From Mesorhizobium loti (GTDB taxonomy: Bacteria > Pseudomonadota > Alphaproteobacteria > Rhizobiales > Rhizobiaceae): a DNA stretch of 64,000 bases. Shown here in pieces: positions 1 to 11,144 of the stretch. Numbering within the stretch: the first letter of the stretch is position 1; each line of letters begins with the position of its first letter. Below the pieces are notes generated by a model. It saw only the letters and a program-made list of their open reading frames with translations. It made no database searches and was not told where the DNA came from. A program made the translations under genes and the position numbers. The stretch lies in the NCBI RefSeq assembly GCF_001510895.1, contig NZ_LPWA01000097.1, positions 1-64,000 on the forward strand, given 5' to 3'.

Positions 1-1
1 C

Positions 2-73
2 GCCAGAAAGCTGCTCGTCATTCTCAATGCAAAAGCACGCGATGCGCGAAGCGAGTTCGCAAATGCAACTTGA
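2..73 (+). CDS. IS110-family transposase, C-terminal end only (partial)
   Basis: The window opens inside an open frame that reads ARKLLVILNAKARDARSEF and stops with TGA at 71-73. A stretch of the type 'RKLLVILNA.ARD' is the usual C-terminus of IS110/IS116-type transposases, which are DEDD recombinases that move circular intermediates without long terminal inverted repeats. Only about 23 residues are inside the window, so the family call rests on this tail alone. If right, the left boundary of the window is the 3' end of an insertion sequence, followed at once by a palindromic repeat. Confidence 0.55.
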   Translation, partial: ARKLLVILNAKARDARSEFANAT

Positions 74-94
74 CACCTCAGATAGTCGCTCATT

Positions 95-262
95 GCCCTC
101 CCGGGCATTTCTCCCCGTATAGTGACGGGGAGAAAGACGCCGTCACCGACGGTTTCGCCAACTACCAGCGTTGCGGAAAATGGGCGCCAGCGTTGCGGCC
201 ATCTCCCTTCTCCCCGTCACTATACGGGGAGAAGGTGCCGGCAGGCGGATGAGGGGCAGCGC
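95..262. repeat. Palindromic intergenic repeat (RIME-like), copy 1
   Basis: A 22-base arm at 111-132 (itself nearly palindromic, CTCCCCGTATAG followed by TGACGGGGAG) is repeated exactly as its reverse complement at 210-231. The flanks 'gccctcccgg' and 'ggcggatgagggg' continue a larger imperfect fold. The layout matches the RIME-type intergenic mosaic elements of Rhizobiales and resembles the copies at 6507 and 34930, although the arm sequence differs. No gene is seen between 74 and 312. Confidence 0.7.
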
Positions 263-312
263 GATGTTTCCATGCTGCCAATAGACGCGCAGCCCGACGC
301 GCTTCAGACCAG

Positions 313-1365
313 CTACTTGGCGTTCGGGTTCGGCATCCAGGCGGGCATCGCGACATCGGCATGGGCGAACTGCGGCAGCTTGGCCGACAGGTCCTCCATG
401 TTCTTGATGTCCCTGTCGACGAGCTCCTTCTGGGTGATCAGCGTCGGCGGCACGATGACGTTGTGGCCGGGATCCTCACCGGCGAGCAGCTGCGCCAGCG
501 CGCGCACCGAAACCTGGCCAACGACGGCCGGGTTGGTGGCGGCGGTCGCGGCCCAGGCGCTGTCCGGCTCGCGCATCGCGGCGATGTCCGAGGTCGAGAT
601 GTCGGCCGAGTAGATCTTGATGCCCTTATTCAGCCCGGCTTCGTCGACGGCGATCTTCACGCCCTTGGCGAATTCGTCATACGGCGCGAACATCACCTTG
701 ATGTCGGGATGCGCCTGCAGCACTGAGCGCGCCTGGTTGGCGACGGAGTTGGCGATCGGGTTGTCGAGCGTGCCGAACATGGCGACCTCGCTGATGCCCG
801 AATGCTTCTTCTTCACGTCCACCCAGGTTTCGTTGCGGCGGTCGAGCGGCGCGATGCCGGCGACATAGACATAGCCGGCCTTCCAGCTTTCGCCATTGTC
901 CTTGACCGCCTGCTCGAGCGCGAGCTTTGCCAAGTCGCGGTCGGACTGTTCGATCTGCGGGATCTTCGGGTTCTCGACATTGACGTCGAAGGCGACGACC
1001 TTGATGCCGGCATCGACCGCGCGCTGGGCGGCGTCCTTCATCGATTCCGTCAGGCCGTGCTGGATGATGATGCCCTGCACGCCGAGCGCGATGGCCTGGT
1101 CGACCATATCGGCCTGGAGGGCGGCATCCTGGCGGCTGTCCAGCACGCGCAAATCGACGCCGAGCGCCTTGGCCTGCGCCTCGACGCCCGAGAGATAGGC
1201 CTGGAAGAAGTCACCAGTCGAGAGATAGCGCACCAGCGCGATCTTGACGCCCGGCTTGTCGAACGGCGCCGGACGGTCCGCCGCAAGTGCCGTTCCCTGC
1301 AGCAGCAGCGCCGCGCCCGCAAGGCCAAGTGCGGCCTTCCCCAAAAGTCTTCTTGTGATGCTCAC
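313..1365 (-). CDS. Sugar ABC transporter substrate-binding protein (ribose/methylthioribose type)
   Basis: This is a periplasmic binding protein of the ribose/galactose type (peripla_BP_4), about 350 residues. The N-terminus is a signal peptide (RRLLGKAALGLAGAALLL, cleavage near ALAA-DR), followed by the two-lobed sugar-binding domain ('VKIALVRYLSTGDFFQAYL', 'DSRQDAALQADMVDQAI', 'MFAPYDEFAKGVKIAV'). I prefer the GTG at 1365, because GGAGGA lies eight bases upstream; an ATG nine codons earlier has no such site. The permease and ATPase genes lie upstream on the same strand, so this is the last gene of the operon. Divergent mtnK-mtnA with a shared operator suggests methylthioribose or a related pentose as ligand; that is inference. 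Confidence 0.85.
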   Translation of the reverse strand: MSITRRLLGKAALGLAGAALLLQGTALAADRPAPFDKPGVKIALVRYLSTGDFFQAYLSGVEAQAKALGVDLRVLDSRQDAALQADMVDQAIALGVQGIIIQHGLTESMKDAAQRAVDAGIKVVAFDVNVENPKIPQIEQSDRDLAKLALEQAVKDNGESWKAGYVYVAGIAPLDRRNETWVDVKKKHSGISEVAMFGTLDNPIANSVANQARSVLQAHPDIKVMFAPYDEFAKGVKIAVDEAGLNKGIKIYSADISTSDIAAMREPDSAWAATAATNPAVVGQVSVRALAQLLAGEDPGHNVIVPPTLITQKELVDRDIKNMEDLSAKLPQFAHADVAMPAWMPNPNAK

Positions 1366-1406
1366 GTCGTTTTCCTCCGTTGTTCTGTTCAATGCCCCGG
1401 TCGAAA

Positions 1407-2479
1407 CTATCTCTTGCCCCTGCCGGAAAGGGCGAAGGTGAAGACAAGGGCGACGACGAGCACCGCGCCCTTGACGAAATCCTGCGTGTAGTAAGGGGCG
1501 TTCATCATCGTCAGGCCTTGCAGCAGGACGCCGACGAACACCGCGCCGACGGCCGTGCCGAAGGCGTTGGGCTTGGCGGCGCCGAGCACCGCGTAGCCGA
1601 TGAGCGCCGCCGCTACTGCGTCGAGCAGCAGATTATTACCCGAGGCGATGTCGCCGCGTCCAAGCCGGGCGGCGAGCAAAATCCCGCCGATCGAGGCAAA
1701 AACTCCCGAAATGACGTAGGCCCAGATTTTGTATGCCTTGACAGGCGCGCCGGCGAGCTCGGCCGCGCGCTCGTTGCTGCCGACGGCATACATCATGCGG
1801 CCGAAGCGGGTGTATTCGAGGAAGAACCAGATCAGCACCGCAAGCACCACGAGCACCACGACCGAGACGGGAATGAGGTTCGGGATGAAGAAGTCGATGC
1901 GGTGACGGCCGAGCGCCAGGAAGGCCTCTGAGAACTTGCCGTTGGCGACGGAGCCGTCGGGCATCGTCATGCCGGTGGCGATCGACCGGCCCTCGGTCGG
2001 GATGCGCTGCAGGCCGAGCAGCAGGAACATCATGCCGAGCGTCGCGAGCAGGTCGGGCACGCGCATATAGACGATCAGCCAGCCGTTGATCAGGCCGACG
2101 GCGACGCCGATGACCAGGCAGGCGATGACGGCGACGATTGCGTTCTGCTCAAGCACCACCATGGCATAGGACGCCGCCATCATGGCGCTGGTGGCGACCG
2201 AGCCGATCGACAGGTCGAAGCCGCCGACGACCAGCGTCGCGGTCACACCCAAAGCCAGCACCCCGGTGATGGCCACTGACTGGAAGATGAAGACGGCGCT
2301 CTGCGGCGAGGCGAAGCCGTCGGCGGCGATCGCGAAATAGGCGATCAGCCCGACAAGCAGGACGATGAAACCATAGCGGATGGCATAGTCGCGCAATGTC
2401 ATCGAACGCTCCCGCGCAGTTGCCCTCTCCGCCAAACTGGAACTCATGCCCGCACTCCAAATCTCGTCATCCGGTAACC

Positions 2480-2483
<4 letters not shown>
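1407..2483 (-). CDS. Sugar ABC transporter permease (RbsC family)
   Basis: An inner-membrane permease of the ribose/xylose/AI-2 family (BPD_transp_2), 358 residues with eight or more hydrophobic segments. The family-typical stretches 'GGFDLSIGSVATSAMM' and 'NNLLLDAVAAALIGYAVLGA' are present. The GTG start at 2481-2483 overlaps the TGA of the upstream ATPase gene (GTGA), indicating translational coupling; internal ATGs at codons 13 and 28 are alternatives. It forms the channel for the importer encoded by 313-4006. Confidence 0.88.
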
Positions 2484-4006
<1,523 letters not shown>

Positions 4007-4043
4007 TCGTTCCTCCCTGGTTCACGACGCTATGGGCTCATTC

Positions 4044-4072
4044 GGCAATTGTCAACACGATTGACAATTGCC
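4044..4072. promoter_or_regulatory. Perfect 29-bp inverted repeat: shared operator of the ABC importer and mtnKA
   Basis: GGCAATTGTCAA (4044-4055), CACGA, then TTGACAATTGCC (4061-4072) form a perfect 12-bp inverted repeat. The right arm begins with TTGACA, the -35 of a plus-strand promoter with TAGCTT at 4084-4089 (17-bp spacer) serving mtnK. By symmetry the left arm gives TTGACA on the minus strand, followed after 17 bp by TAGCGT, serving the ABC operon. A dimeric repressor bound here would block both promoters. No regulator gene lies next to it. Confidence 0.75.
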
Positions 4073-4143
4073 AGAGCGCTACCTAGCTTGGCCCCGCCGC
4101 CGTGGGTCCGCTATCGTTGGAGATCACGAGCAGGAGGGTGAGG

Positions 4144-5415
4144 ATGACCGAGACGAAGCCGTTCGAAGCATTGTCGGTGGAGACGCTGCCGAAGCGCCTT
4201 GGCGAGAACGAGGCGCTGGGCGAGCGCATCGGCAAGGATGCGAGCCGGTGGAAAGTACGCGAGGTCGGCGACGGCAATTTGAACCTCGTCTTCATCGTCG
4301 AAGGCGATCACAGCGCCGCGGTCGTGAAGCAGGCGCTGCCCTATGTGCGGCTGGTCGGCGACAGCTGGCCGCTGCCCTTGAAGCGCTCCTTCTTCGAGTA
4401 CCATGCGCTGACCAGGCAAGAGGCGCGCGCGCCGGGCTCCGTGCCGGCGATCTACCATTTCGACCAGGCGCAAGCGCTCATCGTCATGGAGTATCTGTCG
4501 CCGCATGTCATTCTCAGGCGCGCGCTGATCGATGGCCGCGAGCTGCCGAACATCGCGCGCGACATCGGCCTGTTCATGGCCCGCACGCTGTTCCGCGGCT
4601 CTGACCTGTCGATGGTGACAAAGGAGCGCAAGGCGGACCTCGCGCTGTTCGCCGACAATGTCGAGCTCTGCGACATCACCGAGAACCTGGTGTTCTCCGA
4701 CCCGTATTTCGAAGCCGAGATGAACCGGCACACCAGCCCGCAGCTCGACGGCCTGGTGGCGGAACTTCGCGCCGACCGCAACCTCAAGGTCGAGGCGCAG
4801 CGGCTGAAGCATCTCTTCGCCGCCAATGCCGAGACGCTCTTGCATGGCGACCTGCATTCCGGCTCGATCATGGTCACCGACACCGAAACCCGGATGATCG
4901 ATCCGGAGTTCGCCTTCTACGGTCCGGTCGCGTTCGACGTCGGCATGCTGCTCGCCAATTTCTGGATGGCCTTCTTCTCTCAGCGCGGCCACGAAGACAA
5001 AGGCAGCCGCGACTCGATGCGCGCCTACCTGCTCAGGGTCACGGCCGAAACCTGGTCGGTCTTCCGGGCCGAATTCTCGGATCTGTGGCGGACCGAGCGC
5101 ACCGGCATGCTCTACCAGAAGAGCTTGTTCGAGGATCAGGGCGACCGGCTGGGCGCCGAACAGGCGCTCGACCACATGCTCGCCGGCATCTGGACCGACC
5201 TGCTCGGCTTTGCTGGCATCGAGGTGCACCGGCGCATCCTCGGCCTCGCCCACAATGCCGATTTCGAGACCATTGCCGACGCCGACTTGCGCGCCAGTTG
5301 TGAAGCCAAGGCACTCAAGTTCGGCCGCCACATCGCCGTCAACCGGCGTCAGATCCATAGCATCGACGAGGTCAACACGCTGGCCGCGCTGATCGAACAG
5401 GAGAGCAAACTTTGA
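4144..5415 (+). CDS. mtnK: S-methyl-5-thioribose kinase
   Basis: Phosphorylates methylthioribose to methylthioribose-1-phosphate in the cytosol, a step of methylthioadenosine salvage. The 423-residue protein has the aminoglycoside-phosphotransferase-like kinase fold: the MtnK-typical early 'GDGNLNLVF' loop, 'IVMEYLSPH', the catalytic loop [13 protein letters not shown] and the metal-binding [11 protein letters not shown]. The ATG at 4144 has AGGAGG eight bases upstream; an ATG 14 codons earlier would start inside the promoter region. It overlaps mtnA by four bases (TTGA), so the two are coupled. Confidence 0.93.
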   Translation: MTETKPFEALSVETLPKRLGENEALGERIGKDASRWKVREVGDGNLNLVFIVEGDHSAAVVKQALPYVRLVGDSWPLPLKRSFFEYHALTRQEARAPGSVPAIYHFDQAQALIVMEYLSPHVILRRALIDGRELPNIARDIGLFMARTLFRGSDLSMVTKERKADLALFADNVELCDITENLVFSDPYFEAEMNRHTSPQLDGLVAELRADRNLKVEAQRLKHLFAANAETLLHGDLHSGSIMVTDTETRMIDPEFAFYGPVAFDVGMLLANFWMAFFSQRGHEDKGSRDSMRAYLLRVTAETWSVFRAEFSDLWRTERTGMLYQKSLFEDQGDRLGAEQALDHMLAGIWTDLLGFAGIEVHRRILGLAHNADFETIADADLRASCEAKALKFGRHIAVNRRQIHSIDEVNTLAALIEQESKL

Positions 5416-6506
5416 ACGTCGGCGAGCGCCACTACCGCACCATCTGGCTGAGCGACGACAAACGTTCGGTCGAGATCATCGACCAGCGCTGGCTGCCGCA
5501 TGAGTTCCGCATCGAGAGGATCGGCACCGTCGCCGGCATCGCCACCGCGATCCGCGATATGTGGGTGCGCGGCGCGCCGCTGATCGGCGTCACCGCCGCC
5601 TATGGGGTCGCCATCCAGATGACCGACGATCCGTCCGACGAAGCGCTCGACGCGGTGTGGGAGACGCTGCACAGGACGCGGCCGACGGCGATCAACCTGC
5701 GCTGGGCGCTGGACGAGATGCGGCGCTTCCTCAAGCCGCTCGCGCCGGAACAGCGCGCCGAAGCCGCCTACCGGCGGGCCGCCGAGATCGCCGACGAGGA
5801 TGTCGGGCTGAACCGCGCCATCGGCGAGAACGGGCTTGCCATCATCAAGGCGATCGCGGCGCGCAAGAAGCCGGGCGAAACAGTCAACATCCTCACCCAT
5901 TGCAATGCCGGCTGGCTGGCGACGGTCGACTACGGCACCGCTACCGCGCCGATCTATCTGGCGACCGAGGCCGGCATTCCGGTCCACGTCTATGTCGACG
6001 AGACCAGGCCGCGCAACCAGGGCGCCCAACTGACGGCCTGGGAAATGGCCGGACAGGGCGTGCCGCACACACTCATCGTCGACAATGCCGGCGGCCATCT
6101 GATGCAGCATGGCGACATCGACATGGTGATCGTCGGCACCGACCGCACCACAGCCAATGGCGATGTCTGCAACAAGATCGGCACCTATCTCAAGGCTTTA
6201 GCCGCCGCCGACAATGACGTGCCCTTCTATGTCGCACTGCCCTCGCCCACCATCGACTGGACGGTCGCCGACGGGCTCGCCGAGATCCCGATCGAGGAGC
6301 GTTCCGGCGACGAAGTCTCGCTGGTCTGGGGCAAAACGGCTGATGGCAAGGTCGCCCAGGTGCGCGTCTCGCCCGACGCGACGCCGGCGGCGAACCCTGC
6401 CTTCGACGTGACGCCGGCAAGACTGGTGACGGGGCTCATTACGGAGCGCGGCGTGGCAAAAGCCTCGCGCGAGGGGCTGAAGGCGATGTTCCCGGAGCGG
6501 GGATAA
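5412..6506 (+). CDS. mtnA: S-methyl-5-thioribose-1-phosphate isomerase
   Basis: Converts methylthioribose-1-phosphate to methylthioribulose-1-phosphate. At 364 residues it is normal length for the aIF-2B-like family. It shows '[16 protein letters not shown]', the catalytic-cysteine region [11 protein letters not shown], '[17 protein letters not shown]' and the catalytic-aspartate region [19 protein letters not shown]. Translation appears to begin at a TTG overlapping the mtnK stop. Genes for later salvage steps (mtnB, C, D, or a RuBisCO-like protein) are not in this window, so the fate of the product is decided elsewhere. Confidence 0.93.
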   Translation: MNVGERHYRTIWLSDDKRSVEIIDQRWLPHEFRIERIGTVAGIATAIRDMWVRGAPLIGVTAAYGVAIQMTDDPSDEALDAVWETLHRTRPTAINLRWALDEMRRFLKPLAPEQRAEAAYRRAAEIADEDVGLNRAIGENGLAIIKAIAARKKPGETVNILTHCNAGWLATVDYGTATAPIYLATEAGIPVHVYVDETRPRNQGAQLTAWEMAGQGVPHTLIVDNAGGHLMQHGDIDMVIVGTDRTTANGDVCNKIGTYLKALAAADNDVPFYVALPSPTIDWTVADGLAEIPIEERSGDEVSLVWGKTADGKVAQVRVSPDATPAANPAFDVTPARLVTGLITERGVAKASREGLKAMFPERG

Positions 6507-6660
6507 TCTCCCCCCTCGAGGGGGAGATGTCGCCGTAGGCGACAGAGGGGGTCGCCGCGCGTGAAGCGCCAACCTCTTCTTCCGCAAGGCGTCGGCGCTC
6601 GATGTGAGATGACCCCCTCTGACCGCTTCGCGGCCATCTCCCCCTCAAGGGGGGAGATTG
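6507..6660. repeat. Palindromic intergenic repeat (RIME-like), copy 2
   Basis: Directly after the mtnA stop lies an imperfect palindrome. CTCCCCCCTCGAGGGGGAGA, then 'tgtcgccgtaggcgacagagggggtc', is mirrored about 100 bases later by 'gaccccctctgaccgcttcgcggccatct' and 'ccccctcaaggggggaga'. The structure could fold into one long stem with small internal hairpins and may end mtnA transcription. It is of the same general design as copies at 95 and 34930. Confidence 0.7.
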
Positions 6661-6697
6661 ACAGCGCCGCTCCGCCCTCCCATACAAGCCGCGTTAA

Positions 6698-7383
<686 letters not shown>

Positions 7384-7390
7384 AACGAAG

Positions 7391-7420
7391 GCATTGCCGG
7401 GTGCTTCCGCCCGGCAATGC
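7391..7420. terminator. Hairpin after ribH2
   Basis: GCATTGCCGGG and CCCGGCAATGC form a perfect 11-bp stem with an eight-base loop, eight bases after the ribH2 stop. No T-run follows, so it could be a weak or Rho-assisted terminator or an mRNA-stabilising end. Confidence 0.6.
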
Positions 7421-7507
7421 CCGCCCGACCGGCATTGCGACCATGCCGTAACAAGATTTGCTTCAGTGGCGGTTGCGGTCCGGCGGGATTCCGGCCAGAA
7501 GCAACGG

Positions 7508-7531
7508 GGCCGCCCGCCCGGGCGGCCTTTT
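7508..7531 (+). terminator. Intrinsic terminator just upstream of fba
   Basis: GGCCGCCC (7508-7515), a GCCC loop and GGGCGGCC (7520-7527) followed by TTTT make a compact GC-rich terminator. It is only 37 bases before the fba start codon. It either closes the ribH2 unit, with a promoter for fba squeezed into the remaining bases, or attenuates read-through into fba. Confidence 0.65.
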
Positions 7532-7568
7532 CAAACACGGGCTTGAACCAGATACGGGAGACTATTCG

Positions 7569-8633
7569 TTGGCTCGCATCACACTGAGACAATTGCTCGA
7601 CCATGCCGCCGAACACGGCTATGGCGTGCCTGCCTTCAACATGAACAATATGGAACAGGGGCTCGCCATCATGGAGGCCGCCGAGGAGACCAAGTCGCCG
7701 GTCATCCTGCAGGCCAGCCGTGGCGCCCGCGCCTATGCCAATGACGTGGTGCTGGCCAAGCTGATCGACGCGCTGGTCGAAATCCATCCCGACATCCCGG
7801 TCTGCATGCATCTCGACCACGGCAACAATGAAGCCACCTGCGTCACCGCGATCCAGTACGGCTTCACCTCGGTGATGATGGACGGCTCGCTGAAGGAAGA
7901 CGGCAAGTCGCCGGCCGACTACGCCTATAATTCCGGCATCACGCGGCGCGTCGTCGACATGGCGCATTGGGGCGGTGTCTCGGTCGAAGGCGAGATCGGC
8001 GTGCTGGGCTCGCTGGAGAGCGGCGGCGGCGAGCAGGAAGACGGCCACGGTGTCGAAGGCGCGATCAGCCACGACCAGTTGCTCACCGACCCGGTGCAGG
8101 CCGAGCAGTTCGTGCGCGACACCCATGTCGACGCACTTGCCGTTGCCATGGGCACCAGCCACGGCGCCTATAAATTCTCGCGCAAGCCGGACGGTGCCGT
8201 GCTGGCGATGAACGTGATCGAGGAGATCCACCGCCGCCTGCCCAACATGCATCTCGTGATGCACGGTTCGTCCTCGGTGCCGGAGGAGCTGCAGGAGATC
8301 ATCAACAAATATGGCGGCCAGATGAAGCCGACCTGGGGCGTGCCGGTGGAAGAAATCCAGCGCGGCATCAAGCACGGCGTGCGCAAGATCAACATCGACA
8401 CCGACAACCGCATGGCGCTGACCGGCGCCATCCGCAAGGTGCTGACCGAGAACCCGTCGGAATTCGATCCGCGCAAATATCTGACGCCGGCGATGGCGGC
8501 GATGAAGAAGCTGTGCAAGGAGCGCTTCGAACAGTTCGGCACCGCCGGCAACGCGCCGAAGATCAAGCCGATCCCGTTGTCGGACATGGCCAAGCGCTAC
8601 AAGTCGGGCAGCCTCGATCCGAAATTCGGCTAA
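7569..8633 (+). CDS. fba: Class II fructose-bisphosphate aldolase
   Basis: Zinc-dependent cleavage and formation of fructose-1,6-bisphosphate for glycolysis and gluconeogenesis. The 354-residue protein is of the Calvin-cycle (CbbA-like) subtype: '[15 protein letters not shown]', the zinc-ligand region CMHLDHGNN, '[20 protein letters not shown]', the [12 protein letters not shown] loop and '[15 protein letters not shown]'. The start is TTG at 7569, with GGGAG eight bases upstream; this gives [19 protein letters not shown], the usual family start. A perfect hairpin follows at 8641. It looks like the housekeeping aldolase and has no obvious link to mtnKA. Confidence 0.95.
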   Translation: MARITLRQLLDHAAEHGYGVPAFNMNNMEQGLAIMEAAEETKSPVILQASRGARAYANDVVLAKLIDALVEIHPDIPVCMHLDHGNNEATCVTAIQYGFTSVMMDGSLKEDGKSPADYAYNSGITRRVVDMAHWGGVSVEGEIGVLGSLESGGGEQEDGHGVEGAISHDQLLTDPVQAEQFVRDTHVDALAVAMGTSHGAYKFSRKPDGAVLAMNVIEEIHRRLPNMHLVMHGSSSVPEELQEIINKYGGQMKPTWGVPVEEIQRGIKHGVRKINIDTDNRMALTGAIRKVLTENPSEFDPRKYLTPAMAAMKKLCKERFEQFGTAGNAPKIKPIPLSDMAKRYKSGSLDPKFG

Positions 8634-8640
8634 ACCACCA

Positions 8641-8674
8641 TCTCCCGCGACAGGCCGAACCCGGTCGCGGGAGA
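8641..8674 (+). terminator. Hairpin terminator after fba
   Basis: TCTCCCGCGAC (8641-8651) and GTCGCGGGAGA (8664-8674) form a perfect 11-bp stem with a 12-base loop, seven bases past the fba stop. There is no T-run. Confidence 0.6.
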
Positions 8675-8780
8675 CCACGCGCGCGCCACTCCGCCAGGAC
8701 GAACTCGGCGGAACTTCACGCCGGCAGATCGGTTCCTGTTCTGACACCTCCCGTGCCCAGCCGCAGGGAAGGAGCAGATC

Positions 8781-8938
8781 ATGAACAAGGATCGCGACGA
8801 AGAAGGCCGGTCTTTTCCGGACAGGATGTGCGCCAGGGCGAAATCATCCTGCGCACGCGCGCAAGGCGCATCATCTTCATCGCCGGGCTCGTCGGCATCG
8901 TCGTGCTGGCGCTGGTGCTGAGCATCGTCGTCCGGTGA
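8781..8938 (+). CDS. Small single-span membrane protein (frameshifted in this sequence)
   Basis: An ATG at 8781 with GGAAGGAG upstream begins MNKDRDEEG. One base appears to be missing in the following GGCCGG; one frame over, the reading continues VFSGQDVRQGEIILRTR, then a hydrophobic helix (IIFIAGLVGIVVLALVLSI), and stops at 8936-8938. Repaired it is about 52 residues: a charged cytosolic head and one C-terminal transmembrane segment. I recognise the type as a small hypothetical protein of rhizobia but know of no function. Confidence 0.6.
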
Positions 8939-9038
8939 CGGCTGCTGGTTGCCGGCAGGCACGCCAAGGAACCATCCGCGCCAAGCCAAGTTGAACAGTC
9001 CAGATGCAATGGAGGGCGCTGCTGCGCCGCCGTGACGG

Positions 9039-9764
9039 ATGTTCGAGCCGCTTTGCTGCGACATGCCGCTTCATCCAGCCTGGCCGGACCTCGTCGCGCG
9101 TCTGTTGCTGACGCTGCTCGCAGGCTTCCTGATCGGCTTGAACCGCGAGGCCCGCGGCCACTCCGCCAGGCTGCGCACGACCATCCTGGTCGGCCTGGCA
9201 GCCTGCGTCGCCATGGTCCAGGCCAACATGCTGCTCGACGTGTCCGGCAAAGGGCCGGACTCCTTCGTGCGCATGGATGTGATGCGCTTCGCGCTCGGCG
9301 TGCTCACCGGCGTCGGCTTCATCGGCGGCGGCACTATCCTGAGGCGCGGCGATCTCGTCACCGGGGTGACCACCGCCGCCACGATGTGGATCATGACCAT
9401 GATCGGGCTCGCCTTTGGCGGCGGCCAGTTCGGCCTCGGCGCGATCGCGACCGTTCTGACGCTGGTGACGCTACAAGCGCTCAAATGGGTCGATCTCAAG
9501 ATCCCGCGCGACCACAAGGCGATCCTTTCGGTATCATGGCCGAAGAGCTCGCCGCCCGACATTGGGGACATGGTGCGCCCGCTCGGCTATGACGCGCGCT
9601 TCATCGGCATGGAGCACGACACTGAGCGCGATCGCTTCGTGTTTTCCTTCAACGTTCAATGGAAGCAGCCCGACGCGATCGAGCCTCAGACGGATGTGCT
9701 GGCGGTGATCGCTGGGCACTGCGCGGTCGAGCGGTTCGAAGTGATCAGCGAGAAGGAGACCTGA
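9039..9764 (+). CDS. MgtC/SapB family membrane protein
   Basis: Inner-membrane protein of the MgtC family, associated with magnesium limitation and intracellular survival, and known to modulate ATP synthase in Salmonella. Residues 15-150 hold four to five hydrophobic segments with the family core GFLIGLNREARGHSARLRT, 'GVLTGVGFIGGGTILRRGD' and 'GVTTAATMWI'. A soluble C-terminal domain of about 80 residues follows. The start is ATG 9039; MPLHPAWPD at 9063 is an alternative, and neither has a strong ribosome binding site. It converges on the VWA gene, which ends 28 bases later. Confidence 0.88.
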   Translation: MFEPLCCDMPLHPAWPDLVARLLLTLLAGFLIGLNREARGHSARLRTTILVGLAACVAMVQANMLLDVSGKGPDSFVRMDVMRFALGVLTGVGFIGGGTILRRGDLVTGVTTAATMWIMTMIGLAFGGGQFGLGAIATVLTLVTLQALKWVDLKIPRDHKAILSVSWPKSSPPDIGDMVRPLGYDARFIGMEHDTERDRFVFSFNVQWKQPDAIEPQTDVLAVIAGHCAVERFEVISEKET

Positions 9765-9791
9765 GTATGCGATGCCGGAAGGCTGGCAAGC

Positions 9792-11021
9792 TTACTCGGC
9801 CGCGTTTGGGGTCTCGGCGTCGGTGCGAACGAGCTTGATGTCGGCGCCCGCCGCCCAGGCGCCAATGTCTTCCCGACGAAGCGCCGCCGCCATCATGTCG
9901 GGAAAATGGTCCGGCGTGCAGGCAAAGACCGGAATGCCCAATGCCGCGACCGAACCGGCCATGGACGGATCGTAGCCGGGACGGCCTTGATCGGTGAGCG
10001 CCAGAAGCACGATGACATTGACGCCCGACCGGACAAGTGCTGCCAGCCTTTGCAGAAGCTCCTTGCCGTTGCCGCCCTCGTAGAGATCGGTGATCAGCAC
10101 GAAGTGGGCCTTGGTCGGTCGCTCGATGCGCTCGGCGCAATAGGCGACCGCTTGGTTGATGTCGGTGCCGCCGCCGAGCTGGACGCCGAACAGCACCTCG
10201 ACCGGATCGCTGAGCTCTTCCGTAAGGTCGACGATCGCGGTGTCGAAACAGACGAGTTTCGTTCGCACGACCGGCAGCGAGGCCATCACTGCGGCAAAGA
10301 TCGAGGCGTAGATGACCGAGCTTGCCATCGAGCCGGACTGGTCGACGCACAACGTCACCTCATCGAGGTCGACCAGGCGACGCTGGCGGCGCATGAAGCC
10401 GACCAGCTTTTCCGGCACGACGGTCTTGTGGTCCGGCTGATAGTGGCGAAGGTTTGCCGTAATCGTGCGCGGCCAGTCGATGTCGCGCTGCCGCGGCCGG
10501 TTGGTGCGCCGCGACTTATCGACCGCGCCGCGGATCGCTTCGGCGGTCTTCTGCTCCAGACGCTGCATCAGCTTGGCGACGATGTCGGAAATGATGGAGC
10601 GGGCGATGTCCTTGGTCTTTTCAGGCATCGCCGAGCGCAACGAGATGAGGTCGGCGACGAGATTGACGTCGGCCTCGATCGCCTTGAGGAATTCCGGCTC
10701 CATCAGCATCTGCTTCAGGTTCAATCGCTCGAAGGCGTCCTTCTGCACGATTTGGACGACCGGCTCGGGGAAGAAGGAGCGGATATCGCCCATCCATTGC
10801 GAGACGCGCGGCGCTGAACGGCCGAGTCCGCCACGGCGCTTGCGCTGGTCGGTGTCGCCGCTGCCATCGCCATAGAGCGCATCGAGCGCCGCCGAAAGCC
10901 GGCGGTCCTCCGCCGACAGCGCCGAGGAGGACTCTTCGTCGGCGCCGATCGCCAGGCGCCAGCGGCGCTCTCGCGTTCCTTCCGTCGGATCGAGATCCGA
11001 CCCGATTGTCTCATCATCCAT
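9792..11021 (-). CDS. VWA domain protein of the MoxR/DUF5682/DUF5691/SWIM cluster
   Basis: A 409-residue protein with a C-terminal von Willebrand A domain. The MIDAS motif is complete (CVDQSGSMASS near residue 240, then 'ITDLYEGGNG'), so it can bind a divalent metal. The N-terminal half is acidic, then helical ('WMGDIRSFFPEPVVQIVQKDAF', residues about 80-100). The ATG at 11021 has AGGGGAGC upstream and overlaps the repaired end of the DUF5682 gene. Proteins like this act with MoxR-type AAA+ ATPases as a metal-dependent adaptor pair. It is the last gene of the cluster. Confidence 0.85.
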   Translation of the reverse strand: MDDETIGSDLDPTEGTRERRWRLAIGADEESSSALSAEDRRLSAALDALYGDGSGDTDQRKRRGGLGRSAPRVSQWMGDIRSFFPEPVVQIVQKDAFERLNLKQMLMEPEFLKAIEADVNLVADLISLRSAMPEKTKDIARSIISDIVAKLMQRLEQKTAEAIRGAVDKSRRTNRPRQRDIDWPRTITANLRHYQPDHKTVVPEKLVGFMRRQRRLVDLDEVTLCVDQSGSMASSVIYASIFAAVMASLPVVRTKLVCFDTAIVDLTEELSDPVEVLFGVQLGGGTDINQAVAYCAERIERPTKAHFVLITDLYEGGNGKELLQRLAALVRSGVNVIVLLALTDQGRPGYDPSMAGSVAALGIPVFACTPDHFPDMMAAALRREDIGAWAAGADIKLVRTDAETPNAAE

Positions 11022-11144
11022 GGCTGGGCTCCCCTGCCAGAAGCTTCCCGAGGAGACCGAAATGCCTGCGCCAGGCCTCGCCGCCATCCGGCGCCGGCGT
11101 CAGCCCGGCGGGCAGGCCCGCTCTTTTGCCAAGCACGGCCTCGA

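Noticed and set aside
7569..8633. The class II aldolase as part of a methylthioribulose-1-phosphate cleavage (DHAP shunt) route with mtnKA
   Set aside because: It is a full-length Calvin-type fructose-bisphosphate aldolase, separated from mtnA by a repeat, a riboswitch gene and a terminator. The shunt uses a fuculose-phosphate-type aldolase.
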